Made by a program: the position numbers and the translations under genes
Notes under the pieces: model-generated
Databases searched by the model: none
What the model saw: the letters and a program-made list of their open reading frames with translations, nothing else
Told to the model about the DNA's origin: nothing
Shown here: piece after piece, positions 23,746 to 35,100 of the stretch
Layout of the letters: the number at the start of each line of letters is the position of its first letter
How positions within the stretch are numbered: position 1 is the first letter of the stretch
Assembly: GCF_028583425.1 (NCBI RefSeq)
Contig: NC_072791.1
Location: 41,175,368 to 41,239,367 of the forward strand
Direction: 5' to 3'
Origin: Eublepharis macularius
Taxonomy: Eukaryota > Chordata > Lepidosauria > Squamata > Eublepharidae
DNA: 64,000 nt

Positions 23746-26157
23746 CAATATATTGGTATACTGTGAAGCCAGGTGGGTACTCATAGCAAAGTGATTCATT
23801 TGTATGTATGCATAGTTCTATAGTATCGTCAGAGATAACCTACCCGATAGATTGTAGTTTATCTTTATGGGTTTAAGTTCATGACAGTTTACCCCACAAC
23901 AAATTCAGTCACCTTTAAAGTGCCATAGCACTTATCTTTGTTTGTTTTCCTACAACTTACTGAGTTGACTATCACCATGTAGTGTGTCCCTTAAGTTTTT
24001 ATTAAGTCTTTTATGAAGCATTCATCGCTTTATTATGAAGTGTTCATTGTTTTAAATTATTAAGTATACATCACTTTAAGTGTTCATCGCTTTAAAATGT
24101 ATTTCTTCAAGGAATTTTTAGATGCAGCGTTTCTGCACCTCCTTCCTTAATCCAGAGCACTGAATGTTGCTTATCATAAAGACCTGTGGCTATAGGAGTA
24201 CTCTCCAGGTTTTTTCCCTTTCCCCCCACTTCACCAGAAGGTATACAGAAAATATCAGAAAAACTGTTTTCATTGGAACCACTGAGAGAGAAAAAAAATT
24301 CAAAAATGAAATCTCAACTTACCTTAGAGGAATTGAAAAGCAGCTCATCCCCCCCCCCATTTGCATAGGTGTATGTATGCATTTCCTAAATCTAGCCACG
24401 CAGAAAGGTGGCTCCATACCATGTGCAACCTGACTTCTTAGAGACTGGACTGAAAAATGACCTAAATATTTTTTGTAGGCCTCTAATAAAACTTGACCAA
24501 AGAAGTCAGAATAAGTCAGAGCCTTTCAAACCATGTTAGAACAATGTCAAAGCATGAAAAATACCACCCGAACTTCTTGGCACACAACGGAACAGAGCTT
24601 CCAGGCAAAGACTGAGGCAACAGAGATGTCACAAAAGTCACAAATTACCACACAGTAGGGTCAGGAGAAATCCAGTGTCTGGGATGAAGAACATTGGGGA
24701 TGATTGTGTCTCCTAGCCTCTTTCAGAAATCCCACCATAAAATTGGAGAACTCACAAGCACTGGGATGGCAAAGGGAAGAAGAAAGATCATTCCTCCCTT
24801 CATACTGCCTACAGTTAAGGCTTGGCATCCAATCATCCAAGATGATGGAAGATCAGTCTCTAGATCAGCTTTAAAAAATAAAAAGCAGCTTTGGCAGCCC
24901 CCGGTTCAGATTAGGACTGCAGCATTAGAGCATAAAGTTTACCGTTCCCCCTTTCCCCCCATTTTCCTAGCTTCAAAAAGACACCCTTCCCCCTCCTTGC
25001 TAATATTTCCATCTTTGTAGGAAACATACAGGTACCACGCAGGAAGCTTGGGCGGCTTGGACCCTTAGCCTTGTTTTTGCTTGCATCTCTCTTGGTCCAT
25101 TGAGGGAGTGGTTATCTGCAGTGGAGCACGTCCCTCTGGCCCCAGACACTTTTCAGCACACTGAAGGACATTAGAATTGTATATGTGGAAGCACCAAGCA
25201 TTGGAGGAATGTGTTCTTCAATGGAAAAGAGTGCAGCACAGATGGAAACAAAGGCTAGGATTCAAGGCTATGTTTCCCTCCAACAGGGCAAAGAGCATCT
25301 CCATGAGGGCCATTTGAGGACAGGGAAATACTGCAATGAAAAGGGTAAACTATCTCTGTCTCCAGTTCTGTTCTGAATTAGGGTCTCCTGTGACTGCTGT
25401 TTCCAAAAAATCTGCTGGTGATGAGCTCACAGATCAAGCAATTCATTCACTTTGGTCCTCACATTCTGATATTGAATGGCCCTTTATCAAGCTACTGTTA
25501 GCAGCATGTCGGCCACTGGCTCCTACCCATGGTGCTTGATAACTTAAGAAGTTTGTAGGCATGTGGGAGGGCCCACGTGATAAGTCCTTCCTAGGCAAGC
25601 TGCATGACAGCATCCTCCAACAAGTGAACATTAAAAGTAGTGTCCAGTATAAAACGGCTGAATTGGGATCCATGATCCACTGAAGTGTTTCATAGTATCC
25701 TTCTCACCTGAGTTAAACATGAGGTTTTAATCTTATCATAGGTGTTAATTACCTTGCAAAATCTGTGACTCCCCCATATTTTAATTAGCTTAGCATAACT
25801 AATGGTTGGTCTCTTATTTTTTCTTAATTAGATCTGTATTTTATATGCTTGCATTTCAGCCTGTGCTTCTTTCACATTATAAACCCTTGATCTTGCCGGG
25901 TTTTTTCCCCCATACCTCCTACATAAAATATCAACACAGTGAGAATTCATTCACTGCATCTGAACTGGGCTCCAGTTCACGATCTTATGCTTGAATAAAA
26001 TTTTCTTAGTTTGTACAGTGTCTCAAAACTCCTGTTTATTTTTGCTGCAACAGATTACTCTCCTGAAACTATCAGACCGTTTTCCAAGAAGGCTAGGTTG
26101 CCCATGAGGGAAAACCACTGAAGTCTTCAACCATATGAATTGCCAACTTCATTCACT
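23746..26157. other. no gene seen
   Basis: No exon, RNA gene or clear repeat. Short open frames at 24164-25020 lack any family resemblance. Confidence 0.4.
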
Positions 26158-26820
26158 GATTGCCAACTCCAGTTTAGTCAATTCCTAGTAGGGTTGCCAG
26201 GTGTCCGGTTTTGACCCAGACAGTCCAGTATTTTGGGAGACTGTCCAGCAAAAATGATCCCCTAAAACTGAACACCTAGCCCCTCCCCTCTCCCCCTCTC
26301 CCTTTTGCAGCTTCTATGGCACTGCTGCTGGCCTGGAAAAGTGGCCAGTCAGTCTAGGCACCTGGCCAACCTCCTGCAGGTGTGTGGTGCCATTCAGGAG
26401 TGGCCAGCCAGCCCAAGTGCCCAGGCAGCATCCCGCACCTGTACAGACCAGCCAGTCCAGGTGCCTGGCCAGCCTCCTGTGTCTGTGTGTTGTCACCCAG
26501 GAATGGTGCTTGGAAGTGGGAGGGCTGCCACGATGATATCACTTCCTGGAGTGGCATCATCATGCTGCCCCAGGAGCGCATGAGCGGTATGAATAAAAAA
26601 TAAGTTGTCCCACCTCTCCCCAGGATCCAGTATTAGTCTGGATCCCATCAGGCAACCCTAATTCCTGGAGTTGTTTGGAAAGTGCCTGGGTATGGTGGAG
26701 TTTGTGGAAGGGTAGGGCCTCAGCAGGAATGTAATTCCATAGAGTCTGCCCTTTGGAGCTGCCATTTCCTCCAGGGGAATTGAAGTTGTGGCCGCAACTG
26801 GAGCGTGGCAACCTTAACTA
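26158..26820 (-). repeat. GTTGCCAACTC-family MITE, interrupted
   Basis: The left piece is TTGCCAACTCCAGTTTAGTC plus AATTCCTAG. It resumes at 26661 with ATTCCTGGAGTTG, CCTCAGCAGGAATGTAATTC, CATAGAGTCTGCC and ends TGGAGCGTGGCAACCTTA. The 26189-26660 element is inserted into it. Confidence 0.7.
26189..26660. mobile_element. MITE with TAGGGTTGCC termini and minisatellite core
   Basis: The inverted termini TAGGGTTGCC (26189-26198) and GGCAACCCTA (26651-26660) are perfect. They are flanked by ATTCCTAG and ATTCCTGG, a 7/8 8-bp duplication, suggesting a hAT-mobilised element. The head GGTGTCCGGTTTTGACCCAG is shared with 15850-16625. The interior has a few units around GTGGCCAGCCAGCCCAAGTG. Non-coding. 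Confidence 0.8.
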
Positions 26821-27202
26821 CATCCCAATATTATTTAAGCATCTTAGGAAAGGGTCATGATCAAGAACCCTAAAAATGGGTTCTGGCATGTCTTTCAAGT
26901 CTGCTCAATAATAATAGTTTCAAAATTCTAGCTGATGTAACAGATGAGAGTGCCAGTTTGCATCTCATCTGTGAATGGTACCTATTTGTTGCATTTAAGA
27001 TCTATTTCCCCTGTTTCAGTATAGACTCATTTTCTTTCTGATTTTAAATGTTCTCCTGGAAAATAACCTTGTATTCCTGAGTTTATTTGTACAACTTTAA
27101 ACAGAGGTTTGCTGCTTTAAGCCATAGCATATCAGACAGAAAAATGGTAGAAACAGTATAAGGTACTGGTTAGAGATTTTGTTTCAGATGTAAAGGAACC
27201 AG
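26821..27202. other. no gene seen
   Basis: No recognisable feature. Confidence 0.4.
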
Positions 27203-27361
27203 GCATAGCGTACTGGAATAGCACTAAATTGTCGGAACAATAGTGTCTTCCTGGTGCAATTTCTGACATCATTGCGCCACAATTCCGCTCTTGTGGTGTG
27301 ATGAGGTCAGAAATTGTGCCAGGAAGACGCTATCGTTCCAACAGTTTAGCGCTATGCTGGG
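27203..27361. repeat. foldback element with CGTCTTCCTGGCAC core
   Basis: The left arm (GGCATAGCG, then TAGTGTCTTCCTGGTGCAAT and TTCTGACATCATTGCGCCAC) pairs with the right arm (GTGGTGTGATGAGGTCAGAA, ATTGTGCCAGGAAGACGCTA, then TTTAGCGCTATGC). The left arm has a 12-bp insertion. Arms are about 65 bp. A shorter relative is at 59162-59225. No clear target duplication was found. Confidence 0.7.
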
Positions 27362-27539
27362 ATGTGTGGATTCAGCCCAGGTTAAAATCCTTGCTTTGCA
27401 AGGAAATTGTCCTTGAACTAGTTTTGGCAGCTCCTTCCTTCTCAGACTAGCCTTCTCTAAAGGGTTGCTGTGAGAACAAAATGGGATAATTCTGTACATG
27501 ACCTTCTCTGATCCTACTTAAAGGATGATGAGGACTATT

Positions 27540-27904
27540 TTATTTTATTTATTGATTTGATTTGATTTATACCCCGCCCTCCCCACAGATGGGCTCAGGG
27601 CGGCTAACAAAATTCAAAAAATACATTAAAAGTCACAAAAACAAAATCAACTAGGCCTGGACTAGGGCCCGGCAGGACTTGTTATCCTTCCGCCAGGCCT
27701 GTAAGACAGAGCTGTTCCGCCACGCGTAGGGTTGATACTGAGCGGAGCCCCCCCTGTTTGGTCGAGTATGGGTTATGCCCTCCCCACTGGTAACATCCTC
27801 CATCTGCTGAATATTCCCTAATGTTCTGGTGATGACTAAAGGGTTGTGCCCTGTGCATATGTATAGTGCATGTGTGTGTGTGTATATTATATATATATAT
27901 AATC

Positions 27905-27980
<76 letters not shown>

Positions 27981-28165
27981 GTGTATACACACACACATAT
28001 ATGTTTGTATTTTAATCTTTGGATATCTTAAAATTTATAATTTTAAACTGTATGAATTATTTGATGTAATTTTAAATTTGTGTGCAAATTGTGATCCACC
28101 CTGAGCCTGCTGGTGTGGGGAGGGCGGAATATAAATCTAATGAATTAAATTAAATTAAATTATAA
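27540..28165. repeat. inverted pair of LINE-like 3' tails around a hexanucleotide microsatellite
   Basis: On the minus strand the tail CGCCCTGAGCCCATCTGTGG, then GGAGGGCGGGGTATAAATC, ends near 27540. On the plus strand a matching tail CACCCTGAGCCTGCTGGTGT, then GGGGAGGGCGGAATATAAAT, ends near 28165 in AATTAAATTAAATT. Between them is an (ATGTAT)n run at about 27904-27980. Open frames across the hexamer run encode VYVYVY and are spurious. Confidence 0.7.
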
Positions 28166-28564
28166 ATAGACTGGAGTTTTCCTAGAATGAGGTTTCTTAT
28201 GAAAAACAAGACAACCTTGTTTTCTGTTTAGGAGTTTATTATCCTGTAAGGGGAAGAAACCCAACTCGGTATAGAGCCTGCTTTGCATGTGGAAATCCTC
28301 AGATTAACAGTGCAATCCTATGCTTGGTTACTCCATCCAATAGACTTCAGTAAACTTGAGCAACTGCATAGGACTGAACAATCAGCCTTTGAAAGTTCCA
28401 ACTGGAAAGATCTTAGAGCTGGAAAAGACCTTTCTTTAAGATCCTAGGGTGTTACAGTCAGGGTAGACCGTACTGGCCCTATGTGGGCCAATGGTCTGAC
28501 TCAGTTGATAAGGCAGCTGTAACTATGAATTCCACCCTTGAAAAGAAAGTAACAGCAACATTCA
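28166..28564. other. no gene; old LINE-derived fragments
   Basis: GCAATCCTATGCTTGGTTAC (about 28313) and GGGCCAATGGTCTGACTCAG (about 28484) resemble pieces of old LINE/SINE repeats common in reptiles. No exon is seen. Confidence 0.4.
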
Positions 28565-31195
28565 AGGCTTTGGGAAGAACATTTTATTGCTAAGCATATC
28601 CTTGAACGAAAAGGCATTTATGAAAATAAAAGAACAGGAGAGGGAAAAAAAGAAAGGGGCAGAGGGAAGAAAAAAGCAATAACGGCACATTAATGCTAAA
28701 GAAAACTCTTCAAGGTTCTGTCCATAAAACAACAGGGATATGGTAGAAGCCCACATACAGAAATGCACATGTTCCCAAAAACTGTCCAATAGAAACAGAC
28801 ACCAACAAACAAACAAATTTTAAAAAAGGAACAGAAAGATGGGTTTTTCTAAATAAAAAAAGATAAAGAAAGAAAGCAGAAAATCATTTCACAAGACTCC
28901 AAGAACAGCAGCACTCTTTTACAGACATCAAGATATAATCAACTCTGTATATGTTCAGCCAGTTAGGTTGTCTTAAATCGTGCTTTCATACCTTTTTAAA
29001 ACCTGTCTTTGTTTTTTTTCCCCATTGTAGTGTAAAAAAAAAATAATTTTTTTTTAAAAAACACAAACCTCACACACACTGAAAAGATTCGTTAGCCAGG
29101 AAAGCCTCTTCTCAAACCACTTGAGAAGGCTGCCTTTTTTATTTTGTTCCCATGTGCGTGTGTGCATTGGATAACACTTCTTCAAAGTCAAAGATTCATG
29201 CGACTTATAAACACCAGCAAGAGTAGATTTCTAAACCTAAACAGCTGATTAGATTTCATCTGTACACAGAAAATTGTACATTTCTAATACGCCAGAGTCC
29301 TCTAAGCAATCTGCATGTTATCTGTCTCTCTGTCTCTCTGTCTCTCTTTTTCTCTTTTGCTTTTTCAATTTTTTGCACATGATATTTGTGGCCAAAGAAA
29401 CCCCCATTGGTTGTTTTTCCTGTACAATAAGTTGCTCTCCTTCAAATAATAAAAGTTTTTTTTTAAAAAAAATCAATAATCAAGATTAAGTACATTGAAT
29501 ATAATCAACAACCTAATGAAACCTCAGAGCATTATGTACATCTTAGTACCCATCTAGAAATTACACCAGCCAAAAAAAAACTGTAGTAAAATATGTAAAC
29601 AAAATCTTTTTTCTTAAAATCTTTTTGACACAGATAACTGTGACAAAGTTTAAATGCACACTCTCTTCACATTTTCAAAGTTTAGCTTTTTGTTGTTTTG
29701 TAAAAACATTTTTCTTTACAACATTCTCATTTCATATTAAGACTTTAACAGCATTTCTGTTCCAGTCGTCCCATCAAACATACCAAGATAAATATATCTG
29801 TATATATATATATTTATTTATATATATTATACTATTAATAAGCTCCGTTAATTTATTTTATTTCTGTATGTCATAGTGACGTTTTAGATTTATCTTCTTT
29901 CATATAAAAAGAGAAGGGGAAAGGAGACTAGGGCAAAATGGAAGGACAGCGAATCAGAAATGTCAATCTACAAAATTAAATTGTTACATATGAAACACAC
30001 TTTCATGATTTAAAACAAACCACACCCCCATTTTGTACTCCTCCATGACATATTTTTGGCTTGTGTGACACTGTGTCACAAATTGAACTCAATATTATCT
30101 TTTGAAACGCTTTATTTACTTGATTATTAATAAGTCTTTAGCATTCATGCACCGCAGTCAGCCAAGGAGTCAAAACCCAGAGAGTGGCTCCTTGCTTGGT
30201 CTGTTCAATTCAAAATGACTAAATATTTTTGTTTTTCTGTTTTGGTCTAAGTCCACTTCATATAGCTTAGCTGTGCAACTATATACTAAATGGTAGTCAA
30301 ATACAACCAAGGGGCCCCTTCCCCCTGTCAAAGAACCACCAATATTATCTCTGTATGACTTCAGTGAGAAATACTGGAGCCAGAACCTGGGGAGGGGGTC
30401 CAATTATTCTCAGCACCACCACCACTCCATCACATTTTTGTAAAAAATTTTTACGTTAACAACTTACTGCAGACAACAGATTCAAGAGACAACACAACCT
30501 GATATGCAGAGCAAACACCATGGGTAGAACTTGAGTTCATATATGGCAATAGTCTCTCTTTTTATTACTCATTTTTCCCCAACATTTCTTCTTGATTTAT
30601 GTCCTGGCTCATTCTCCCCAAAACCCTCACAGAAAATGAAAAAAAAAACTGAGACAAAAACATAATGAAAACCCCAAACCATTTATTTTGCTTTCCTCCT
30701 CACATCTTGAAAAATGATACGAAGGCTGGACATGGCCAGATCAGTTGTTCTGTTTTTGTTTATCACATTGCATTTTTTTCTTTTTCTTTTTTTGTTATTT
30801 TTTAAAATAATTAAACTGAAAAAAATTAGCGTACAGTCAAAGATCATGAACATCATTAAAGACTCACTTGGAGATACGAAACAAGTAAGCCATGGAGTCT
30901 TCTGCGTTTGCAGAAAAGTTCAGCTGAGGAGGAGGTCTGAAGGCTTTAAAGTCCGCCAACATGGTAATGCTGCATACGCCTTCTTCAGAACGCTAAGTGT
31001 GCTTTATAATACAGTAGGGCAGAGTTTGGGGACTCCAAGCGATGACTGAAAGCTTAGCAGTCACAGCTGAAATGTTTATTCTCAATATTTTTTTTAAACC
31101 ACAAACTGTAGCTCCCAATCTCGTTAGCTGTAACAGTTTGATTCAGTTATATCTCTTTAAGTATTTATATATTTATATATATAAATAAGAATTTT
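28565..31195 (-). other. probable NRXN3 3' untranslated region
   Basis: It is contiguous with the neurexin stop codon on the minus strand. It is AT-rich and free of recognisable mobile elements, which fits a long neuronal 3' UTR. A candidate polyadenylation signal (AATAAA, minus strand) is at 28583-28588, followed by a GT/T-rich stretch. Other minus-strand AATAAA sites lie nearer the stop. The exact end is inferred and needs transcript data. Confidence 0.5.
28583..28588 (-). terminator. candidate poly(A) signal AATAAA
   Basis: The minus strand reads GCTTAGCAATAAAATGTTC, followed about 20-40 bases on by GAATGTTGCTGTTAC, a GU-rich downstream element. It is the most distal good signal before clear repeats begin. 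No transcript evidence is visible. Confidence 0.4.
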
Positions 31196-32121
31196 TTACA
31201 CGTAATATTCTTTGTCCTTGTTTTTCTGTTTCTTGTGGCCGCTCTTTGTGCTCTGCTGTTTCTCCTTCATGAGCGTGCCGTTACTCTGGGCCGAGTTGCT
31301 GATGTAGTTCCGCGTCTCATCCACCTGATAGGACCCCTCGTCCCTGTTCCTGTACTTGTACATGGCGTACAGGAGGATCAGGATGCAGAGGGCAGCAGCA
31401 GCCACAATGCCGACGACCATCCCCGTTGTGCTGCTCGACTCACGGACCACCTCTGAGGCCCCCGGAACCCGTCTGATTCCTGGCTCCGTGGGGTTTGCTG
31501 TGGGCACATTACGGAACATGGGGGAAGTTATTAGCGGGCTCTTCAGTTTTGTGCTGTCTAGCTCATAGGCAGTGGGCAACGGAAGCAAGACTATGTCAGG
31601 CTGGGGTTTGAGGTCACGGTTATTCATGTTGCCGGCTGGCAATTTGGGCACCATCCCAGTCGAGGACGAAGCTGTGGAGCGGATCAGCTCAGGGGACAAA
31701 GATGTGGTAGTAGTCCTACCAGTTTCGAAGGCTTTGTTAGGTCTAAAGTCCTTGGATTCCCACTTGGGTGCGTGTGCTTTGTAGCCACCTTCGAAGATTG
31801 AAGTGGAAAGACTCTTATCTGTTACCAAGGAGAAGGTGGTGTAAAAATCTTCATCATCAGTAGGGGGTAGGTTAGAGTCAAAGGTTTCCCCTGAGCCATA
31901 CCCAGATATCACCAAGCCATCATCATCACAACCATCGCTGCCTTGGTCCGACAAGCAAGGTAACCCCGCCTCAGAGGTCATGGACAGGGAATCTTTGGTG
32001 GTCTCAATAATGGTGAGGAGGGGGCGGAAGGTAGTGGGGAGTGTAATGGAAGGTGCACGAGTAGCAATAGAAGGGATATCTAAAGGGTCTTCTACAAGAA
32101 GAGGGATAACTAATTCACCTC
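31196..32121 (-). CDS. NRXN3: neurexin-3, terminal coding exon
   Basis: This exon of a presynaptic adhesion receptor encodes about 308 residues with no internal stop. It begins after the acceptor TTTTCTGTCCAG with the residues [17 protein letters not shown] long Ser/Thr- and acid-rich stalk follows ([20 protein letters not shown], then [10 protein letters not shown]). The juxtamembrane segment is [20 protein letters not shown]. One helix ([19 protein letters not shown]) crosses the membrane. The cytoplasmic tail has [19 protein letters not shown] and ends KDKEYYV, the PDZ ligand for CASK/Mint-type partners. [10 protein letters not shown] and [10 protein letters not shown] match neurexin-3; as I recall, neurexin-1 has HVDESRNY. 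Upstream exons (LNS/EGF domains) are not in view and should lie beyond 32122 or outside the window. Open-frame codons before 32121 are intron. Confidence 0.95.
31498..31520 (-). promoter_or_regulatory. NRXN3: candidate internal splice acceptor in the NRXN3 last exon
   Basis: The minus strand reads AATGTGCCCACAG followed by CAAACCCCACGGAGCC, encoding ANPTEPG. In the common vertebrate neurexin-3 isoform the last exon starts at exactly ANPTEPG (known from the family), so this AG could give the short-stalk form while 32121 gives the long-stalk form. The pyrimidine tract here is poor. Confidence 0.5.
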
Positions 32122-32149
32122 CTGGACAGAAAAGAAAAAAAATAATATT
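32122..32149 (-). promoter_or_regulatory. NRXN3: splice acceptor of the NRXN3 terminal exon
   Basis: The minus strand reads ATTATTTTTTTTCTTTTC then TGTCCAG, a strong pyrimidine tract and CAG, immediately followed by GAGGTGAATTAG in the neurexin frame. Confidence 0.85.
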
Positions 32150-35100
32150 AGTATATCTTGAATGTATGTATCTTAAGTTCACCCATCTTAAATGCAAAAG
32201 TGTTAAGCTAGCAGATTTTTATTTATTGCAATAGACTCATCTTTCTGTGGCCCTCCCACTCACAGGGGAGGCCAGACCCACCATCTTTTGGCAAATTTGG
32301 TCCATATAATTTGGTTTTTGAAGATACTCTCAAAGTGACTTGAAGATCTGTTTTTATTTAATGAAATATTTTAAACTTTCATGAAAATACATGTGTATAA
32401 TGATAATACTTAGTCAGACTGTGTTTTGTTCTGTGAAGGATAGTCCAAGAGTCTGAAATGGGTGTTTTATTCAGCAATGATTCTCTGCTCCCCTGCCAAT
32501 ATGTGTTTAGTATCCTGAAATAGTGCACAGCTGAAAAGGCTCTGACAATATCTAATTTCATAGTTTGCCATTCCCAAATAAAGTGGGAATCGGCTTCAGT
32601 ATGAAATGGGAGCTAGTTAGGTTTCAGGTATTCTGTGAAGAGTATGTGAATAGAGAATTCATATGATATTATATACACAACTGCCTTAAGTATTTTGTAT
32701 GCAAGCCATATTGGAAGAAAGGAGGTGTATGTAGTAGATTGTACTCAAACATTTTCAAAAGGGGAACTGGGTGTTGTATCTGGAAATGGGCCTGTTGTTT
32801 GCTTTAATCACCAAACTGAATGAGGAGTAACATTCTGTTATTGCTGAAATGTGTTGCATCCACATATAACTGCATTTCTGTATTTTTTTTTCACACACAC
32901 ACATAATTATGAGCATTTAGAACATGACCAAATTTGTTCAGAGAATAAAAAAGGAAGGACTGGGACTTCTGGCTTCTTGATTCTGAATGGTTTTATTCTC
33001 TCCAAGCAGTGAAAGGATACTTGGGAAAAACCCAAGCTTTCCTTCCAACAATTCTCTGAAAAAGTTCAGAAAGAACAAAGCCAATACTAATTGAGAAGGG
33101 CAGGATTTTCAAACTAGTTTCCATTATATTGTAATTTATCCCTCTCATCCTCTACAACTAAGGGATCCATAATTCTCTTCTTTTTGGCTTTTACTTCTAT
33201 CCACACTTTCAGCCTATTGCTAGAATGGAATTGGGACAATTCATATTCATGTACTCTTTGAAAATGGAACTGAGCCAGAGTTTTAGGGAAGGAAATTGTA
33301 GAAAAGAGATAGTACAGTGCATAAATGAAAAAATGTTAACATAAAATCACGCTACCTTTTGAATGGGGAATTCACATTCTTGAATGTCATCCTAGCTTTG
33401 TCAAGAGTATTGATAGTGTTCCTGTGTTATTAATATTGGTGCAGTCACCATTATATAATAGCATTCATCTGCAAATTTAATGTGCCATCTGTGGCATACA
33501 ACTGGAGTCATAAGTTTGGCAGTTTTAAATTGCCCGTCTGAAGTACCTTCATTGTCTGTATACAGATTTGATGTGCAGCTGATCAGCCTATCCAATGCTC
33601 ATAAGAAAGGCAACTTTCCTTCCCCACAAAAATAATTGTAGCAATTTTACCCTCATCTGCTTGGTTATGGCTCTTCCTTCCTGATTACAAGAACAGTCAA
33701 AGCTTCTGTTCTAAAAAGTGACGCTTTCATTATAAGAACTGTTGTATTTAAGCATGATTCGATGGTTATTTTTCTTTTACCTTGAAATTAATGTTTGCAG
33801 CCAGAGCTTCAGCACAGGAAAATGGAAGGAATGGGAGTCAGAAGGAGGGGCAGGAAGAGAGAGATGGCACTTCCCTTTAGAAATGCCTTTATTACTCCAA
33901 TCCTAAACAGAGTTAAAGGTAGATCATGCACTGTTGGCAAGAATGGGAGGGGATAGATAACAAAACTTTTCAGAATGGTGGAAATGCTGTGAACGGGGAA
34001 GCCAAGAAGTCATTCCTAAAAGATGTTGCCAGGAGAAATTAATTTTCATGTTTGAGGCAAAGATCCAAAGGCAATTTCAACATGTCCACATGGGTAGATT
34101 GACCCATTTTCACTTTCAACTATATCTCCTCTTGTTTCATTGGAAGGATAGAAGGATCTGAGAGCTGAAATAGGAAGAGAAAGACTCTGAGTTGCCAACT
34201 CCGGATTGGGGAAATTCCTAGAGATTTGGGAGCACAGCATGATGAGGGTGGAGTCTGAAAAGGGGAAGAAGCTCAGCAGGAGTGAAATGCTGTAAAGTCT
34301 ACCCTCCAAAGCTGCCATTTTCAGTTGTTGCCGCTCTGCTCTTTCAGTCTTCTTAATGCTCATTCATTCTGAGCATGAACAACATCTAAATGGATGCAAG
34401 AAAAACTGGTAGAGGGGTCAAGAGAATCAGATACAAAAAAGTCCCATCAGAGCAGAAACTAGGATAGTGTAACTACTACCTGTGAGTTTAGCTTCAGGCC
34501 TCTTATAATATTCAGATGTCTTACCTCATATTTTATTGTGGTTCCTAGTTAGCATAATCTGGAACAGCTCCAGGCCAGGTTTTCCTTATTATTACTCTAG
34601 ATAGGCAGGATCAATACAAGCTGCTATGAAGAGGTGTGGTAGGCCTGTTTTTTCTCAATAAAGTTTACCTAAGAGGACCCTCAGCATATTTGTGAATGAC
34701 AGCATGTGAGATAAAATAGTTTCCCCCCTGATTTGGCAGTAGTGGAAAGTCAACGAGAATGTCTCTACTCCTTTTACGGATTTTTTCCACAGGAATCATA
34801 AAAGTCAAGGCAAAAATACTCTTGCTAGAAATTATGATAACTTGGTATGAGAATGGTTTTGTCAAAGTGTGGTGGCACAAGTGAAGCATCAGGTCATGCA
34901 CAGGTTCATGCTGTGCCTAACACCATGCATGTTACTGAATGGTGATAGATGCTGCCTCCTGTCCAGCTATTCCAAGATAACTCTGGTAACATGTAAAAAT
35001 GACCAACCTAAACCACATAGGTGAAAGTTAGCAGAGTAGTATGCGAGCAACCACACCACTTGGTCATGTGTAAAGCAGGTACTAAACATTTCATACAAAA